From the NCBI GenBank assembly GCA_948467735.1, contig CAOKFN010000031.1, positions 1 through 52,796 on the forward strand: a stretch of DNA of 52,796 nucleotides, given 5' to 3'. The notes beneath the pieces were generated by a model. That model saw only the letters and a list, made by a program, of their open reading frames with translations. It did no database searches and was not told the origin of the DNA. This document shows positions 20,401 to 28,966 of this stretch, piece after piece. The position numbers were made by a program, and so were the translations under genes. Positions within the stretch are counted from its first letter, which is position 1. The number at the start of each line of letters is the position of its first letter. The DNA comes from an uncultured bacterium (GTDB lineage Bacteria; Bacillota; Clostridia; Lachnospirales; Lachnospiraceae).

Positions 20401-21528
20401 AGGCAGAAGAGGGAAATAGCCAAGTGCAGAAGTATCAATGAATTCCACCATGCCCATGACGCTTATCTGAATATTGTGGTGGGAAATGTTTATTATGTAA
20501 AGTTCACCCAGAATCCGCTGAATTTTATCAAAAAAGAGTATGCCCGGGATGAGGAGAAATACCGGTATCATTTGAGCAGGATGTTTGACTGGGATGTGGC
20601 AAGAGGAACGGAAACGGCTTGGGTGGCAGCAAAGAAGGGCGGACCGCAGGGAACCATTGTCACCGTTAAGCGTATGCTGGCAAGAAACACGCCGTTGATG
20701 ACAAGGAGAAACTTTGAAGCCCATGGGCAGATTGCGGAAGCCACATTGTATCGGGTGAAAAAGGAAAAGGCGGAGAATTATATTCCGTTGAAGGCTTCGG
20801 ATGAAAAGATGGCGGATGTGACAAAGTATGGGGGATTTACCAGTGTGTCAACTGCGTACTTTTTTCTGGTGGAACATGAAGTGAAAAAGAAGAGGGTGCG
20901 GACGCTGGAAACAGTGCCGATTTATAAAAAAGAAGAATTGGATGGGAATGAGGAGGCGCTGCTGAAATATTGTAAGGAGAAGCTTAAATTAACTAATCCC
21001 AATATCAGAATGGCTAAAATTAAAATACAATCCCTGCTTAAGAAGGAGGGCTATTTTGTCCATATTTCGGGAAAGACGGGAGATCAGATTATACTTAGAA
21101 ACGCGGTGAATCTTTGCCTGATGCAGGAATGGGTGCAATATGTGAAAAAGCTGGAAAAATATGATGAATCGAAGGTTTTGAGCGAGGAGATTACGCAGGA
21201 GAAGAATATTGCGTTATATGAGCTGCTCACAGAGAAGCATCTAAAGAGTATTTATGCTAATAGACCCAACTCGGTGGGAGAAAAATTGGCAAAGGGGCTG
21301 GAGAAGTTTAAACGATTAGAAGTTTCCGAGCAATGTGAAGTTTTGAATCAGGTGCTGAAGCTGTCGGCAATAGGGCCGACCTGCGCAAATTTAACTTTAA
21401 TTGGCGAAGCGAAAAAAAGCGGAGTGATGCTTATGTCGAAAAAAATCAGCGGTATGAAAGAATTACTGTTAGTGAACCAGTCGGTCACAGGTATTTTTGA
21501 AAATACGGTTGACCTGTTGACCGTATGA
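17443..21528 (+). CDS. cas9: CRISPR-associated endonuclease Cas9 (type II-A)
   Basis: 1361 residues; start ATG preceded by AAGGGG (17428-17433). RuvC-I LGLDMGTSSVGWAV with D14; arginine-rich bridge helix RRTHRISRRRRQREM (about 54-70); alpha-helical recognition lobe; RuvC-II LFVEMTRKP with E788; HNH DIDHIYPRHF with H871 and N895 in KQVNAHKS; RuvC-III HHAHDAYLN with H1003 and D1006; a C-terminal PAM-interacting region. All expected catalytic residues are present, so it should be an active RNA-guided nuclease that cuts invading DNA using crRNA paired with the tracrRNA encoded upstream. First gene of cas9-cas1-cas2-csn2; its TGA overlaps the cas1 ATG by 4 bases. The PAM cannot be read from the sequence. 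Confidence 0.97.
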   Translation: MKEQKKKEYYLGLDMGTSSVGWAVTDENYNLLRAKGKDLWGIREFEEAQPASDRRTHRISRRRRQREMVRIGLLKDYFHDAIGERDPLFFQRLENSKYHLEDKEEAVRNRNGIFCDPSYQDKDYFREYPTIFHLRQELISNPAPHDVRLVYLALLNMFQHRGHFLNTGLSGEGSGRGIGEVFQEFCDTLKEETGIPFLASEDAADIVSDIKKIFTERGYSRTKRAEKLAALLGIGSKDKREISFVRAVCGLKVNVKNLFKELSVEEDKKIELCFSESGYEEREPEISEALGEGYYAVVQVMKELYDICSLAGIMKDCSYLSEARIADYDKHKEDLKILKRVVRRYCSSEEYNAFFRKESGGEWKGTYSAYVNSTNSGRKYRRDMKDRKTEDLYKSIKKMLEKLPKDDADITYILAEIERETFLPKQTTASNGVIPNQVHAKEMKKILDNAEEYLPFLKEKDESGLTVSQRILQLFSFQIPYYIGPLSEKSKTGWVVRKEKGEVLPWNFESKIDVKKTSEEFIARMVRRCTYINEERVLPKASMEYESFCVLNEINNITIDGERISVPLKQRIYKELFQKGKRVTREQLEIFLRAQGALKDETQLSGIDITINHSLSTYGKFREVLGERIEEDDCKRMIENIVFWCTIYGDSKRFLKEKIEEAYGGQLSPEQRKRIIGFKCKDWGKLSKEFLEMQGCEKAVGESVSLIRMMWETNRNLMELLNSPEYTYGEELENRQEDMLKTLIEMQPEDLDEYYFSAPVKRMVWQTLLIIRELEEVLGAPPKRLFVEMTRKPEEKKSRTISRKQKFLELYESIQEESKDWKVEIEKADESGALRSKKMYLYFTQMGRCMYTGEIIELDQLFNDNLYDIDHIYPRHFVKDDNIDNNLVLVKKQVNAHKSDVYPLEEQIYRNQRETWAGLLQLKLITEEKYNRLMGRTPFTEEQQAGFIARQLVETSQGTKAVAEILKKLLPETVIVYSKASNVAEFRQKREIAKCRSINEFHHAHDAYLNIVVGNVYYVKFTQNPLNFIKKEYARDEEKYRYHLSRMFDWDVARGTETAWVAAKKGGPQGTIVTVKRMLARNTPLMTRRNFEAHGQIAEATLYRVKKEKAENYIPLKASDEKMADVTKYGGFTSVSTAYFFLVEHEVKKKRVRTLETVPIYKKEELDGNEEALLKYCKEKLKLTNPNIRMAKIKIQSLLKKEGYFVHISGKTGDQIILRNAVNLCLMQEWVQYVKKLEKYDESKVLSEEITQEKNIALYELLTEKHLKSIYANRPNSVGEKLAKGLEKFKRLEVSEQCEVLNQVLKLSAIGPTCANLTLIGEAKKSGVMLMSKKISGMKELLLVNQSVTGIFENTVDLLTV

Positions 21529-22397
21529 GCTGGCGCACGGTGGTGATTGCAAGCAGTGCCAAGCTGGATTATCAGTTAGGCTATCTGGTGATAAGGAAAG
21601 CGGATGTGGTGAGAATACATATCAGTGAAATCTCCATATTGATAATAGAGACCACATCCGTTTCCCTGACGGCGGCGCTGTTGTGCGAGCTGGTGAAAAA
21701 GAAGATAAAGGTTATTTTCTGCGATGAGAAAAGGAATCCCTCCTCGGAGCTGGTTCCTTATTATGGCTGCCACGATACCAGCAGCAGGATTCGGAAACAG
21801 ATGGAGTGGACGAAGGAGATAAAAACCGCTGTGTGGACGGAGATTGTCAGGGAGAAGATCCGTCAGCAGGCGCGGCTGTTGGAAAGATGGAATTGTGAAG
21901 AAGCCTCCATGCTGTATCGGTATATTCAGGAAATCCGGCTTGGGGATGAAACAAATCGTGAGGGACATGCGGCCAAGGTGTATTTTAACGCTCTGTTTGG
22001 CATGGATTTTACAAGAACGGCGGAAAGCAGCACGAACGCAGCCTTGAATTATGGATATGGGATTGTTTTATCCGCGTGCAATCGGGAAATTTCCGCAAAT
22101 GGTTATATCACTCAGATAGGGTTATTTCATGACAATATGTTTAATCAGTTTAATTTTGGCTCAGATATTATGGAGCCTTTTCGGCCTTTGATTGATCATA
22201 TGGTAAGAAGCATGGAACTTAAAAAATTTGGCCATGAGGAGAAGGTGGAGGTGTTGAAGGTATTACAGCAGGAAGTGATAATCGGGGGAAGAAAGGAATA
22301 TGTTGACAACGCGATTAAAATTTATTGCCGCAGTATTTTTGACGCGCTCAATGAAAATAATACGTCGTTGGTAAAATCATACGAAAATGAGTTATAG
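21525..22397 (+). CDS. cas1: CRISPR adaptation integrase Cas1
   Basis: 290 residues, start overlapping the cas9 stop (ATGA), indicating translational coupling. The metal-binding residues of Cas1 are present: E146 in NREGHAAK, H202 in GLFHDNMFNQF and E217 in DIMEPFRPL. With Cas2, Csn2 and Cas9 it captures fragments of foreign DNA and inserts them as new spacers at the leader end of the array. Length is normal for type II Cas1. Intact. Confidence 0.96.
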   Translation: MSWRTVVIASSAKLDYQLGYLVIRKADVVRIHISEISILIIETTSVSLTAALLCELVKKKIKVIFCDEKRNPSSELVPYYGCHDTSSRIRKQMEWTKEIKTAVWTEIVREKIRQQARLLERWNCEEASMLYRYIQEIRLGDETNREGHAAKVYFNALFGMDFTRTAESSTNAALNYGYGIVLSACNREISANGYITQIGLFHDNMFNQFNFGSDIMEPFRPLIDHMVRSMELKKFGHEEKVEVLKVLQQEVIIGGRKEYVDNAIKIYCRSIFDALNENNTSLVKSYENEL

Positions 22398-22707
22398 GTA
22401 TATGAGAGTGATTGTATTTTTTGACCTCCCTGTGCTGACGGAAAAGAACAGGAAGGAATACCGGGATTTTAGAAAGCATCTGATAAAATCAGGTTTTATT
22501 ATGATGCAGGAATCGGTGTATTGCAAGCTGGTGCAGAATAATACTGCCGCGGATGCGGTTTCGGATAATCTAAAAAAGAACAAACCCAGCGCAGGGCTTG
22601 TACAGCTTTTGAAGGTGACAGAAAAGCAGTATGCAAAAATGGAATTTATAGTCGGGAGCAGCACGTCAAACGTTTTGGATACGGATGAAAGGCTGGTTAT
22701 TATATGA
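22387..22707 (+). CDS. cas2: CRISPR adaptation protein Cas2
   Basis: 106 residues with the type II-A Cas2 opening MSYRYMR, then VIVFFDLP (Asp13 of the ferredoxin-like fold) and GFIMMQESVYCKL. The start lies inside the end of cas1 (11-base overlap); the N-terminus matches the form known from streptococcal Cas2, so this ATG is preferred to the one at 22402. It forms the structural dimer of the Cas1-Cas2 integrase. Stop overlaps csn2 by 4 bases. Confidence 0.95.
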   Translation: MSYRYMRVIVFFDLPVLTEKNRKEYRDFRKHLIKSGFIMMQESVYCKLVQNNTAADAVSDNLKKNKPSAGLVQLLKVTEKQYAKMEFIVGSSTSNVLDTDERLVII

Positions 22708-23375
22708 GATTGATACATACGGGATATCATTTAGAATTGGTGCTGCAGGAAAATCAAATAACGGTGCTTTCTGTAGAAAATCCGAAGGCGTATACTGATT
22801 TACTGCATGATATATGGAATCAGGCACAGGGAGAGGAGGGGGAGTTTATTTTATCCGAACAGGGTAAAATAAAAAATATATCCAAAGAGGTGGAGTGTAT
22901 TTTTAATCCTTTTTTATTGGATTGTAATGATAAGAAGGTTATGAACAAATTGTATCAAGAACTCAGAGAACTGACGGATTCGACCCTCGCAAATGAGAGC
23001 ATAGCGTTACATAGCAGTATTATGAAGTATATGGATAGATTATTTATTCAAGTGCCATATGCTTTAGCATACCATATAGATTTTGACATAGTGGGATTAT
23101 TAAAGTTATATGGTGTGAAAATTGATTGTTCTGGGGAGAGCTTGCTGGATAAAATAGTGGAATATTTGAGAGCAATGAGGCAGATATGTCATGTGGCAAT
23201 ATATGTTTTTGTTGGATTAAAGCAATATCTTACAGAGGATGAGCTCAGAAAATTATATGAGTTTGTGTTTTATGAGAAAATATATTTGGTAATATTTGAA
23301 GCGGGTCATTCGCAAGTAATAAATGGAGAAAAATGCTGGCTTTTTGATAAAGATATGTGTATAATAGAGCTATGA
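22704..23375 (+). CDS. csn2: CRISPR adaptation protein Csn2
   Basis: 223 residues, the last gene of the cas operon and the diagnostic gene of subtype II-A. Similar in length and plan to streptococcal Csn2: short beta-rich opening, NPFLLDCNDKKVMNKLYQEL, the central segment DIVGLLKLYGVKID and C-terminal VFVGLKQYLTEDEL followed by a strand (IYLVIFEAG). Csn2 forms a ring that slides on DNA ends and is needed for spacer acquisition. The coding sequence is clearly more AT-rich than cas1. A TATAAT box lies inside its 3' end (23360-23365). Confidence 0.9.
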   Translation: MRLIHTGYHLELVLQENQITVLSVENPKAYTDLLHDIWNQAQGEEGEFILSEQGKIKNISKEVECIFNPFLLDCNDKKVMNKLYQELRELTDSTLANESIALHSSIMKYMDRLFIQVPYALAYHIDFDIVGLLKLYGVKIDCSGESLLDKIVEYLRAMRQICHVAIYVFVGLKQYLTEDELRKLYEFVFYEKIYLVIFEAGHSQVINGEKCWLFDKDMCIIEL

Positions 23376-23433
23376 TAAATTAACACCGCCTTCGCAGGGC
23401 GGGGATGGACTTGGTGAGAACTTTGAAATTGGG
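23376..23433 (+). promoter_or_regulatory. CRISPR leader, with possible array promoter in the csn2 3' end
   Basis: Only 58 bases separate the csn2 stop from the first repeat. They contain a small hairpin (CCGCC/GGGCGG, about 23387-23402) and end in TTTGAAATTGGG next to the repeat. A perfect TATAAT at 23360-23365, inside csn2, would start a transcript near 23372, but its -35 is weak. Transcription on the plus strand agrees with the repeat side that pairs with tracrRNA. Confidence 0.5.
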
Positions 23434-25975
23434 GTTTGAGAGTCTTGTTAATTTAGATGGGTGTAAAGCGTTGGTCAGAATTTTCCTCACCACAACGGTG
23501 TTTGAGAGTCTTGTTAATTTAGATGGGTGTAAAGCGGCGCCATGATTCTTTTCCCCTTGCGGACGGTTTGAGAGTCTTGTTAATTTAGATGGGTGTAAAG
23601 CATTCTGCCTCCCTTGAATACGTCTCAATTAGTTTGAGAGTCTTGTTAATTTAGATGGGTGTAAAGCGTCGGTGCCTGCGTCTTGATGAAGGCGGTAGTT
23701 TGAGAGTCTTGTTAATTTAGATGGGTGTAAAGCGGAAAGACGCCAGAATACACAAAGAAAGCAGTTTGAGAGTCTTGTTAATTTAGATGGGTGTAAAGCG
23801 AACTTTACTATGATATGATTCCAGAAGTCGTTTGAGAGTCTTGTTAATTTAGATGGGAGTAAAGCACAAGTAAAGTCGAGGTTGTGCTGTATCTGGTTTG
23901 AGAGTCTTGTTAATTTAGATGGGTGTAAAGCTTTAATCAAACAGTATCGCGAATACTATAAGTTTGAGAGTCTTGTTAATTTAGATGGGTGTAAAGCGTC
24001 TCATAAATCTCATCCATCACCTCTAAGGTTTGAGAGTCTTGTTAATTTAGATGGGTGTAAAGCATCAAACAGATTCATCTGCACCATCTCTCTGTTTGAG
24101 AGTCTTGTTAATTTAGATGGGTGTAAAGCATCAGCAGTATCCTGCTTGCCTATGTTGTCGTTTGAGAGTCTTGTTAATTTAGATGGGTGTAAAGCGTGGA
24201 AGCGTCTTTTAGATTCATCTGGCGGGTTTGAGAGTCTTGTTAATTTAGATGGGTGTAAAGCTGCTGATGTGTGTTTGCCGATATATCCATGGTTTGAGAG
24301 TCTTGTTAATTTAGATGGGTGTAAAGCCCCGCCGTCCTTGTCATCAACAGATAGCTTGTTTGAGAGTCTTGTTAATTTAGATGGGTGTAAAGCCTATTGA
24401 ACGGCTTATGGGTCTTGCTGGCGTTTGAGAGTCTTGTTAATTTAGATGGGTGTAAAGCAGAAAAATTAGTCATATCCCGTTACCTCCAGTTTGAGAGTCT
24501 TGTTAATTTAGATGGGTGTAAAGCATTATCACTTTTCCGCTGATATAGTGTTTAGTTTGAGAGTCTTGTTAATTTAGATGGGTGTAAAGCGATGAGACGG
24601 TAAAAGGTATACAGCTTGTCGTTTGAGAGTCTTGTTAATTTAGATGGGTGTAAAGCAAACTTTGAAGAAGGCTCAGACATTGGATTGTTTGAGAGTCTTG
24701 TTAATTTAGATGGGTGTAAAGCAATGTCGCTTGTAGGATTTCTGCAAAAGTAGTTTGAGAGTCTTGTTAATTTAGATGGGTGTAAAGCCCATATAAGATT
24801 AACTACAAAGATAGAAGGGTTTGAGAGTCTTGTTAATTTAGATGGGTGTAAAGCCGCAGAGGCGGTTATGAACGGACAGGAGGTGTTTGAGAGTCTTGTT
24901 AATTTAGATGGGTGTAAAGCGGGTCTGGAAGAGCGCAGATTAGCCGAAAAGTTTGAGAGTCTTGTTAATTTAGATGGGTGTAAAGCGCGACCCTCGCATT
25001 ATGGACAGCAGGGACGGTTTGAGAGTCTTGTTAATTTAGATGGGTGTAAAGCGGACGACAGACACGCAGAGGAATGGGCGGAGTTTGAGAGTCTTGTTAA
25101 TTTAGATGGGTGTAAAGCCGGTGCGTTTGTCCTGGCGTGGAAACAGGAGTTTGAGAGTCTTGTTAATTTAGATGGGTGTAAAGCCAAAAGGAAGTTCAGG
25201 AGGGTTGTAAGATTGTTTGAGAGTCTTGTTAATTTAGATGGGTGTAAAGCCGCCCATCACAAACAGCAGTGCATTTTCCGGTTTGAGAGTCTTGTTAATT
25301 TAGATGGGTGTAAAGCTAAGCGGTTCAAACAGGAACTGCGGAGAGGGTTTGAGAGTCTTGTTAATTTAGATGGGTGTAAAGCTATGTATAGTAGCATAAA
25401 TCGTATTACAAGTTTGAGAGTCTTGTTAATTTAGATGGGTGTAAAGCACGACAGAGGCAATACGGATCGATATGACTGTTTGAGAGTCTTGTTAATTTAG
25501 ATGGGTGTAAAGCTCTCCATGCTTTCTTTCCAGGTGGAGAACAGTTTGAGAGTCTTGTTAATTTAGATGGGTGTAAAGCGGCGAAATCATCAACTGTGAA
25601 AGGAATACAGTTTGAGAGTCTTGTTAATTTAGATGGGTGTAAAGCCTGAATGGTATTCTATAGTTAATGCGGTATGTTTGAGAGTCTTGTTAATTTAGAT
25701 GGGTGTAAAGCTGGTTGACGAGGTTTTCCACAGGCAGCTTAGTTTGAGAGTCTTGTTAATTTAGATGGGTGTAAAGCGGCTGGCAAAGAACAGTGGAATT
25801 TAAACAGGTTTGAGAGTCTTGTTAATTTAGATGGGTGTAAAGCATATCCCACTGGTACTCACGCCGCCCCACCGTTTGAGAGTCTTGTTAATTTAGATGG
25901 GTGTAAAGCATGGACGGCGGATTATGGATACCTGCCGGAGTTTGAGAGTCTTGTTAATTTAGATGGGTGTAAAGC
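23434..25975 (+). CRISPR. Type II-A CRISPR array: 39 repeats, 38 spacers
   Basis: The 36-base repeat starts GTTTGAGAGTCTTG and ends GATGGGTGTAAAGC. Counting by position gives 39 copies with starts every 66 bases from 23434 to 25940. Thirty-six spacers are 30 bases and two are 29 (24394-24422 and 25383-25411). All repeats look identical except the seventh (23830-23865), which has A for T at position 29. The last repeat is not degenerate. The 5' half of the repeat pairs with the tracrRNA, fixing transcription to the plus strand and the leader end at csn2. All 38 spacers differ by eye and none obviously matches elsewhere in the window; their targets were not searched. Confidence 0.98.
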
Positions 25976-26003
25976 ACTTGCTGGAAGCTTTTATCTTACC
26001 ACA

Positions 26004-26174
26004 CTATAAGGTAAAACAAAAGTAAATTTTTTCCTTTTGTTCCCTTGAAACAATTCTGTCTGCTTTTTCATTGTTATCTCCCTGAAAAATGTACGCCCTT
26101 TTCTCCGTAACACCCGTAAGCCGATGTATCACCATCTCTTTCCCAAACATCCCCTCCCTCTGGCATATCAGGAT
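26004..26174 (-). pseudogene. Fragment of an S26 (signal peptidase I-like) protease gene
   Basis: Minus-strand frame from 26174 reads ILICQREGMFGKEMVIHRL, then TGVTEKRAYIFQGDNNE and KADRIVSREQ, ending at a stop at 26004-26006. The order HRL...FxGDNNE..DR.V matches the C-terminal half of S26 signal peptidases/SipW-like proteins. An upstream stop (TAA) and loss of similarity after SREQ show it is a relic cut at both ends. The 28 bases between it and the last repeat hold nothing further. Confidence 0.65.
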
Positions 26175-26177
26175 TTA

Positions 26178-26349
26178 GCCGATACTATGCGGATAATCAA
26201 TCGTATCAGAGGACGAATGCAATGACAACTATGGGCGGATCCGTATGTATCAGGCGCTTCTCCTGAGACAGTCGGAAGGCATCCGTATTCCCGGCAAGAG
26301 GACAGTTTACCGTGTCATGGAGAAAATCGAACTCATCCGCCGCCCGAAA
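26178..26349 (+). pseudogene. Frameshifted fragment of an IS3-family transposase (OrfB)
   Basis: One frame from 26178 gives ADTMRIINRIRGRMQ then stops; after a frame change, NDNYGRIRMYQALLLRQ and SEGIRIPGKRTVYRVM follow (26221 onward, with EKIELIRRPK to about 26349). This is the HTH_21-type linker region before the rve catalytic domain of IS3/IS150 transposases. The DDE core is absent and no terminal inverted repeats of an intact element were seen. It marks past mobile-element activity beside the CRISPR array. Confidence 0.75.
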
Positions 26350-26360
26350 ATATTACGCAG

Positions 26361-26396
26361 GGAGCAGGCCGCCGAATCCACATGGCGGCCTGCTCC
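26361..26396. repeat. Perfect 13-bp inverted repeat (stem-loop)
   Basis: Arms GGAGCAGGCCGCC (26361-26373) and GGCGGCCTGCTCC (26384-26396) with a 10-base loop. It directly follows the IS3 fragment and lies about 120 bases beyond the 3' end of the minus-strand regulator gene. No U-run on either side. It could slow transcription or be part of a decayed element. Confidence 0.6.
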
Positions 26397-26515
26397 TGCT
26401 TCAGATATATCAAAATATAAAAGGACTTGCATAAGCTTTCAAGCCGATGCAGGAGACGATGATTTTCTTTGAATATTTACGGCAGGAACATTGCAATCTG
26501 CCAAGCAGGCCGCAG

Positions 26516-27463
26516 CTAAATGAATTCGGCCATTTTTTTCTCCGCGAATTCTTTTTCTATGGCAAATCCCATTTCGCCGAGCCTTTTCGCAATCTGTCCC
26601 CATGTGTCGTATGCTTTGGCTTTATCGCCAAGCTCGGCGTAAGTGTCCGCTTTGGAATACAGCGCCTCCATGAAGCCGTTTTCACCGGTTTTTTCCGTAT
26701 GCTTTCGGTTCAGCTCCAGCGATTTATCCCAATATTCAAATGCTTTGCCATAATCCTTCTGTTTCCGGCAGACGTCGCCTCCCAGCTTGTACAGCATTAC
26801 ATTATCCGTCCATTTTTCCAGAGCCTCTTCTGCATATCTACGTGCGGATTCAAACTGGGACGCACAAATGTATGCATATATGAGGCAGATGTAGTTTTCA
26901 CAGTTATCAGGGTCTTCTTTGATGAATGCAAGATATTGTTCAATGCTTTCTTGTGCCATGCCGATTTGGGCCAGAAAATTGATTTTCTGCTGCTCAAAAC
27001 AAGCATACATGCTTTTGCGAAGAGGCTGGCCGGACGCAATGGCCTTGTCATAATAGGCAATGGCTTTCTCACGGCAGAAGTCCATGTGGCGTTCGTAGAG
27101 GTTTCCCAGAAGCCGAAGGTCTTCCGCCTGAACGTATCTATCCGGCGATTTAGGATTTTCCGTGACCTTGATAAGCTCTGCTTCCGCCGCCGAAAAATTC
27201 TCAGAAGAGGGGTTCTCCTGATAGACGGAATACAGCCGATGTGCTTTATGCCGGTAAGCGATCATATTTTTTTTAAAAAGATCGTCGATGGTAGTTCCGA
27301 AAAACTCGGCAATTTTAGGCAGCATCATTGTATCCGGCACAGCGGCTCCGGTTTCCCATTTGCTTACCGCTTGATAGGATACAAAAAGGGCTTCTGCAAG
27401 CTGTTCCTGCGTGACAACTGCATGCTCGCGCAGCTTTTTGATGTTTTGTCCGATGATGCTCAT
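26516..27463 (-). CDS. XRE-family regulator with TPR domain
   Basis: 315 residues from the ATG after GGAGGAAAAC; an upstream in-frame ATG overlaps that ribosome-binding site and is less likely. Residues 4-60 are an HTH_3 domain (IGQNIKKLREHAVVTQEQ, SYQAVSKWETGAAVPD). The remaining about 240 residues are helical TPR-like repeats (NLYERHMDFCREKAIAYY, AFEYWDKSLELNRKH). Such proteins often sense peptides or envelope signals in Firmicutes (compare Rgg/PlcR-like plans), but the cue is unknown here. The gene stands alone, divergent from the LytTR two-component system, with a GC-rich palindromic region between. Confidence 0.88.
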   Translation of the reverse strand: MSIIGQNIKKLREHAVVTQEQLAEALFVSYQAVSKWETGAAVPDTMMLPKIAEFFGTTIDDLFKKNMIAYRHKAHRLYSVYQENPSSENFSAAEAELIKVTENPKSPDRYVQAEDLRLLGNLYERHMDFCREKAIAYYDKAIASGQPLRKSMYACFEQQKINFLAQIGMAQESIEQYLAFIKEDPDNCENYICLIYAYICASQFESARRYAEEALEKWTDNVMLYKLGGDVCRKQKDYGKAFEYWDKSLELNRKHTEKTGENGFMEALYSKADTYAELGDKAKAYDTWGQIAKRLGEMGFAIEKEFAEKKMAEFI

Positions 27464-27830
27464 GATGTTTTCCTCCATTTCGTTTTTGGCGTCAGCGTCC
27501 TGACAAGGGTGTCTGTTATAAGATATTTCCTTCCCGCGGGGGCCGCATACCCCGCCGCCTGCAGCGCCGCAGGATTGATGCCTTGCCGCCTGCGGCGGGG
27601 GTGCCAGCTTGGCCGGCCATGAATAAAGTATACATGAAAATTCGCTGTTAGAAAATAACGGTCTGTTTTACCATGGTTCAAATGTGAGTTGAGAGACGGA
27701 CAATCAGGAGATTGACGCCTTGACGTCTGCGGCGGATTATTCCCGCAGGGGTCAAGGCGTCCAAAGGGCGCCCGCAGCCTGCCGCGAATCAGGCTTGATA
27801 CCCTGTGTCAGCCTGCTGTGGGGTATTTGA
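27464..27830. other. GC-rich intergenic region with inverted repeats
   Basis: No gene seen. It holds a GC-rich inverted repeat (CCCCGCCGC near 27550, GCGGCGGGG near 27593) and a second GC-rich block (27720-27830) ending in GCTGTGGGGTATTTGATT, almost the same string as at 42925-42942. The blocks look like decayed copies of a dispersed palindromic repeat. The short AT-rich stretch at 27615-27690 may hold the regulator's promoter. Confidence 0.5.
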
Positions 27831-27858
27831 TTGACTTTAAAGTATTTCATGATATAAT
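27831..27858 (+). promoter_or_regulatory. Promoter of the LytTR two-component operon
   Basis: TTGACT (27831-27836), 16-base spacer, TATAAT (27853-27858); the start would be near 27865, leaving a leader of about 130 bases. The leader contains two hairpins, GGCAGGC/GCCTGCC (27891-27915) and CATATGC/GCATATG (27915-27932), upstream of the response regulator. Confidence 0.75.
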
Positions 27859-27997
27859 ACCATCATGATAGTCAGCTGAATCTGTCTATAGGCAGGCAGG
27901 GCTGACCAGCCTGCCATATGCGGGAGCATATGCCGGAATAAATAAGTATGTCAAAATGTGATACTAAATATGTAAACTGCGGGGGCGGAGAGGGAGA

Positions 27998-28723
27998 ATG
28001 CTGCATATAGGGATATGTGATGATGACGAAATACTGCTGGAGACTTTGGCCGGGGAAGTGGAAGGCTGGGCGGCAGAGAGGCGGGAAGCGTGCAGTGTGG
28101 AACTGCTTTCCACTGCGGATTCCTTTCTGTTTGCATGGGAGGAGAAGAAGGATATGGATGTGCTTCTTCTAGATATAGAGATGCCCGGCATGGATGGACT
28201 GGCGCTGGCGAGAAAACTGCGGCGCAGCGGAGAGCGCTTGGAAATTATATTTGTGACGGGCAGCGCGGACTATGCGCTGGAAGGATATGATTTGGAGGCG
28301 GTTTCGTATCTGGTGAAGCCGGTGAAGAGGGAACGGCTTTATTTGGCGCTGGACCGTGCCCGAGAGCGGGCGGACAGAAGAGAGGTGCTCTTGGCGGCGG
28401 TTTCCGCCGGGGAGGTGGAACGGGTCTATGTGTCGGATATCTGTTATCTGGAAAGCGAAGGCCATGAAACGATTCTACGAAAGCGGAACGGCACGGGGAT
28501 TTCCTGCAAAGAAAGCCTGCAGCAGCTGGAACGGGAGCTGGAAGAGAAAACGGAGGCTTTTTTCAAGCCGCATAGGTCATATTTTATTAATCTGGCATAT
28601 GTGGAGAGAATTACCAAAAAGGATGTGCAGATGGAAGGCGGCGTGATGATTCCCATTGCCAGAGGAAAGTGGGAGGCGTTAAATCTTGCGTATATGAGAT
28701 ATTTCCGCAAAGAGGCATATTGA
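27998..28723 (+). CDS. LytTR-family response regulator
   Basis: 241 residues. Receiver domain: acidic pocket CDDD (7-10), phospho-acceptor D59 in LLLDIEMPGMDG, T87 and K107 in LVKPV. C-terminal LytTR DNA-binding domain (about 135-238: VSDICYLESEGHETILRKR, FKPHRSYFINLAYV). The plan is that of AgrA/VirR/ComE-type regulators, which bind direct repeats and usually control peptide-signal or bacteriocin functions. It is followed after 243 bases by its probable partner kinase. Start chosen by the GAGAGGGA site just upstream. Confidence 0.93.
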   Translation: MLHIGICDDDEILLETLAGEVEGWAAERREACSVELLSTADSFLFAWEEKKDMDVLLLDIEMPGMDGLALARKLRRSGERLEIIFVTGSADYALEGYDLEAVSYLVKPVKRERLYLALDRARERADRREVLLAAVSAGEVERVYVSDICYLESEGHETILRKRNGTGISCKESLQQLERELEEKTEAFFKPHRSYFINLAYVERITKKDVQMEGGVMIPIARGKWEALNLAYMRYFRKEAY

Positions 28724-28802
28724 GAGGCCTTGCAAACCAAGGAGGCTGTTCGTTAAAATAAGCTTCTTCTGCTTAAAATTCCGGATGTTAACGTATGGCG
28801 GC

Positions 28803-28862
28803 GCCTTCGGCCGTAGGTTTGACCCTCGGGGCATTCGTCAACGGTCCAAGCAGGCCGAAGGC
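28803..28862. repeat. GC-rich inverted repeat between regulator and kinase genes
   Basis: Arms GCCTTCGGCC (28803-28812) and GGCCGAAGGC (28853-28862), perfect over 10 bp, with a 40-base loop. It sits inside the unusually long 243-bp gap of the two-component operon and probably arrived as an insert of a dispersed palindromic repeat. It could lower kinase expression relative to the regulator. Confidence 0.55.
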
Positions 28863-28966
28863 TGGCTTTACGCACGGCCGCTTGGCTTTATTGCCGCGGG
28901 AATAAAAGAACATGAGAAAGTCGGCGCGGAATTTACAATTGAAAAAATAGGGGGCTGTGGGGCGTT

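Noticed and set aside
23380..25434. Long frames with a repeated FESLVNLDGCKA-type peptide on both strands
   Set aside because: They are translations of the CRISPR repeats; the 66-base period is a multiple of three, which keeps frames open. They stop where spacers are 29 bases or contain stops.
26447..27622. 391-codon plus-strand frame over the XRE-TPR gene
   Set aside because: Antisense to a gene with a clear HTH and a ribosome-binding site; no recognisable domain.
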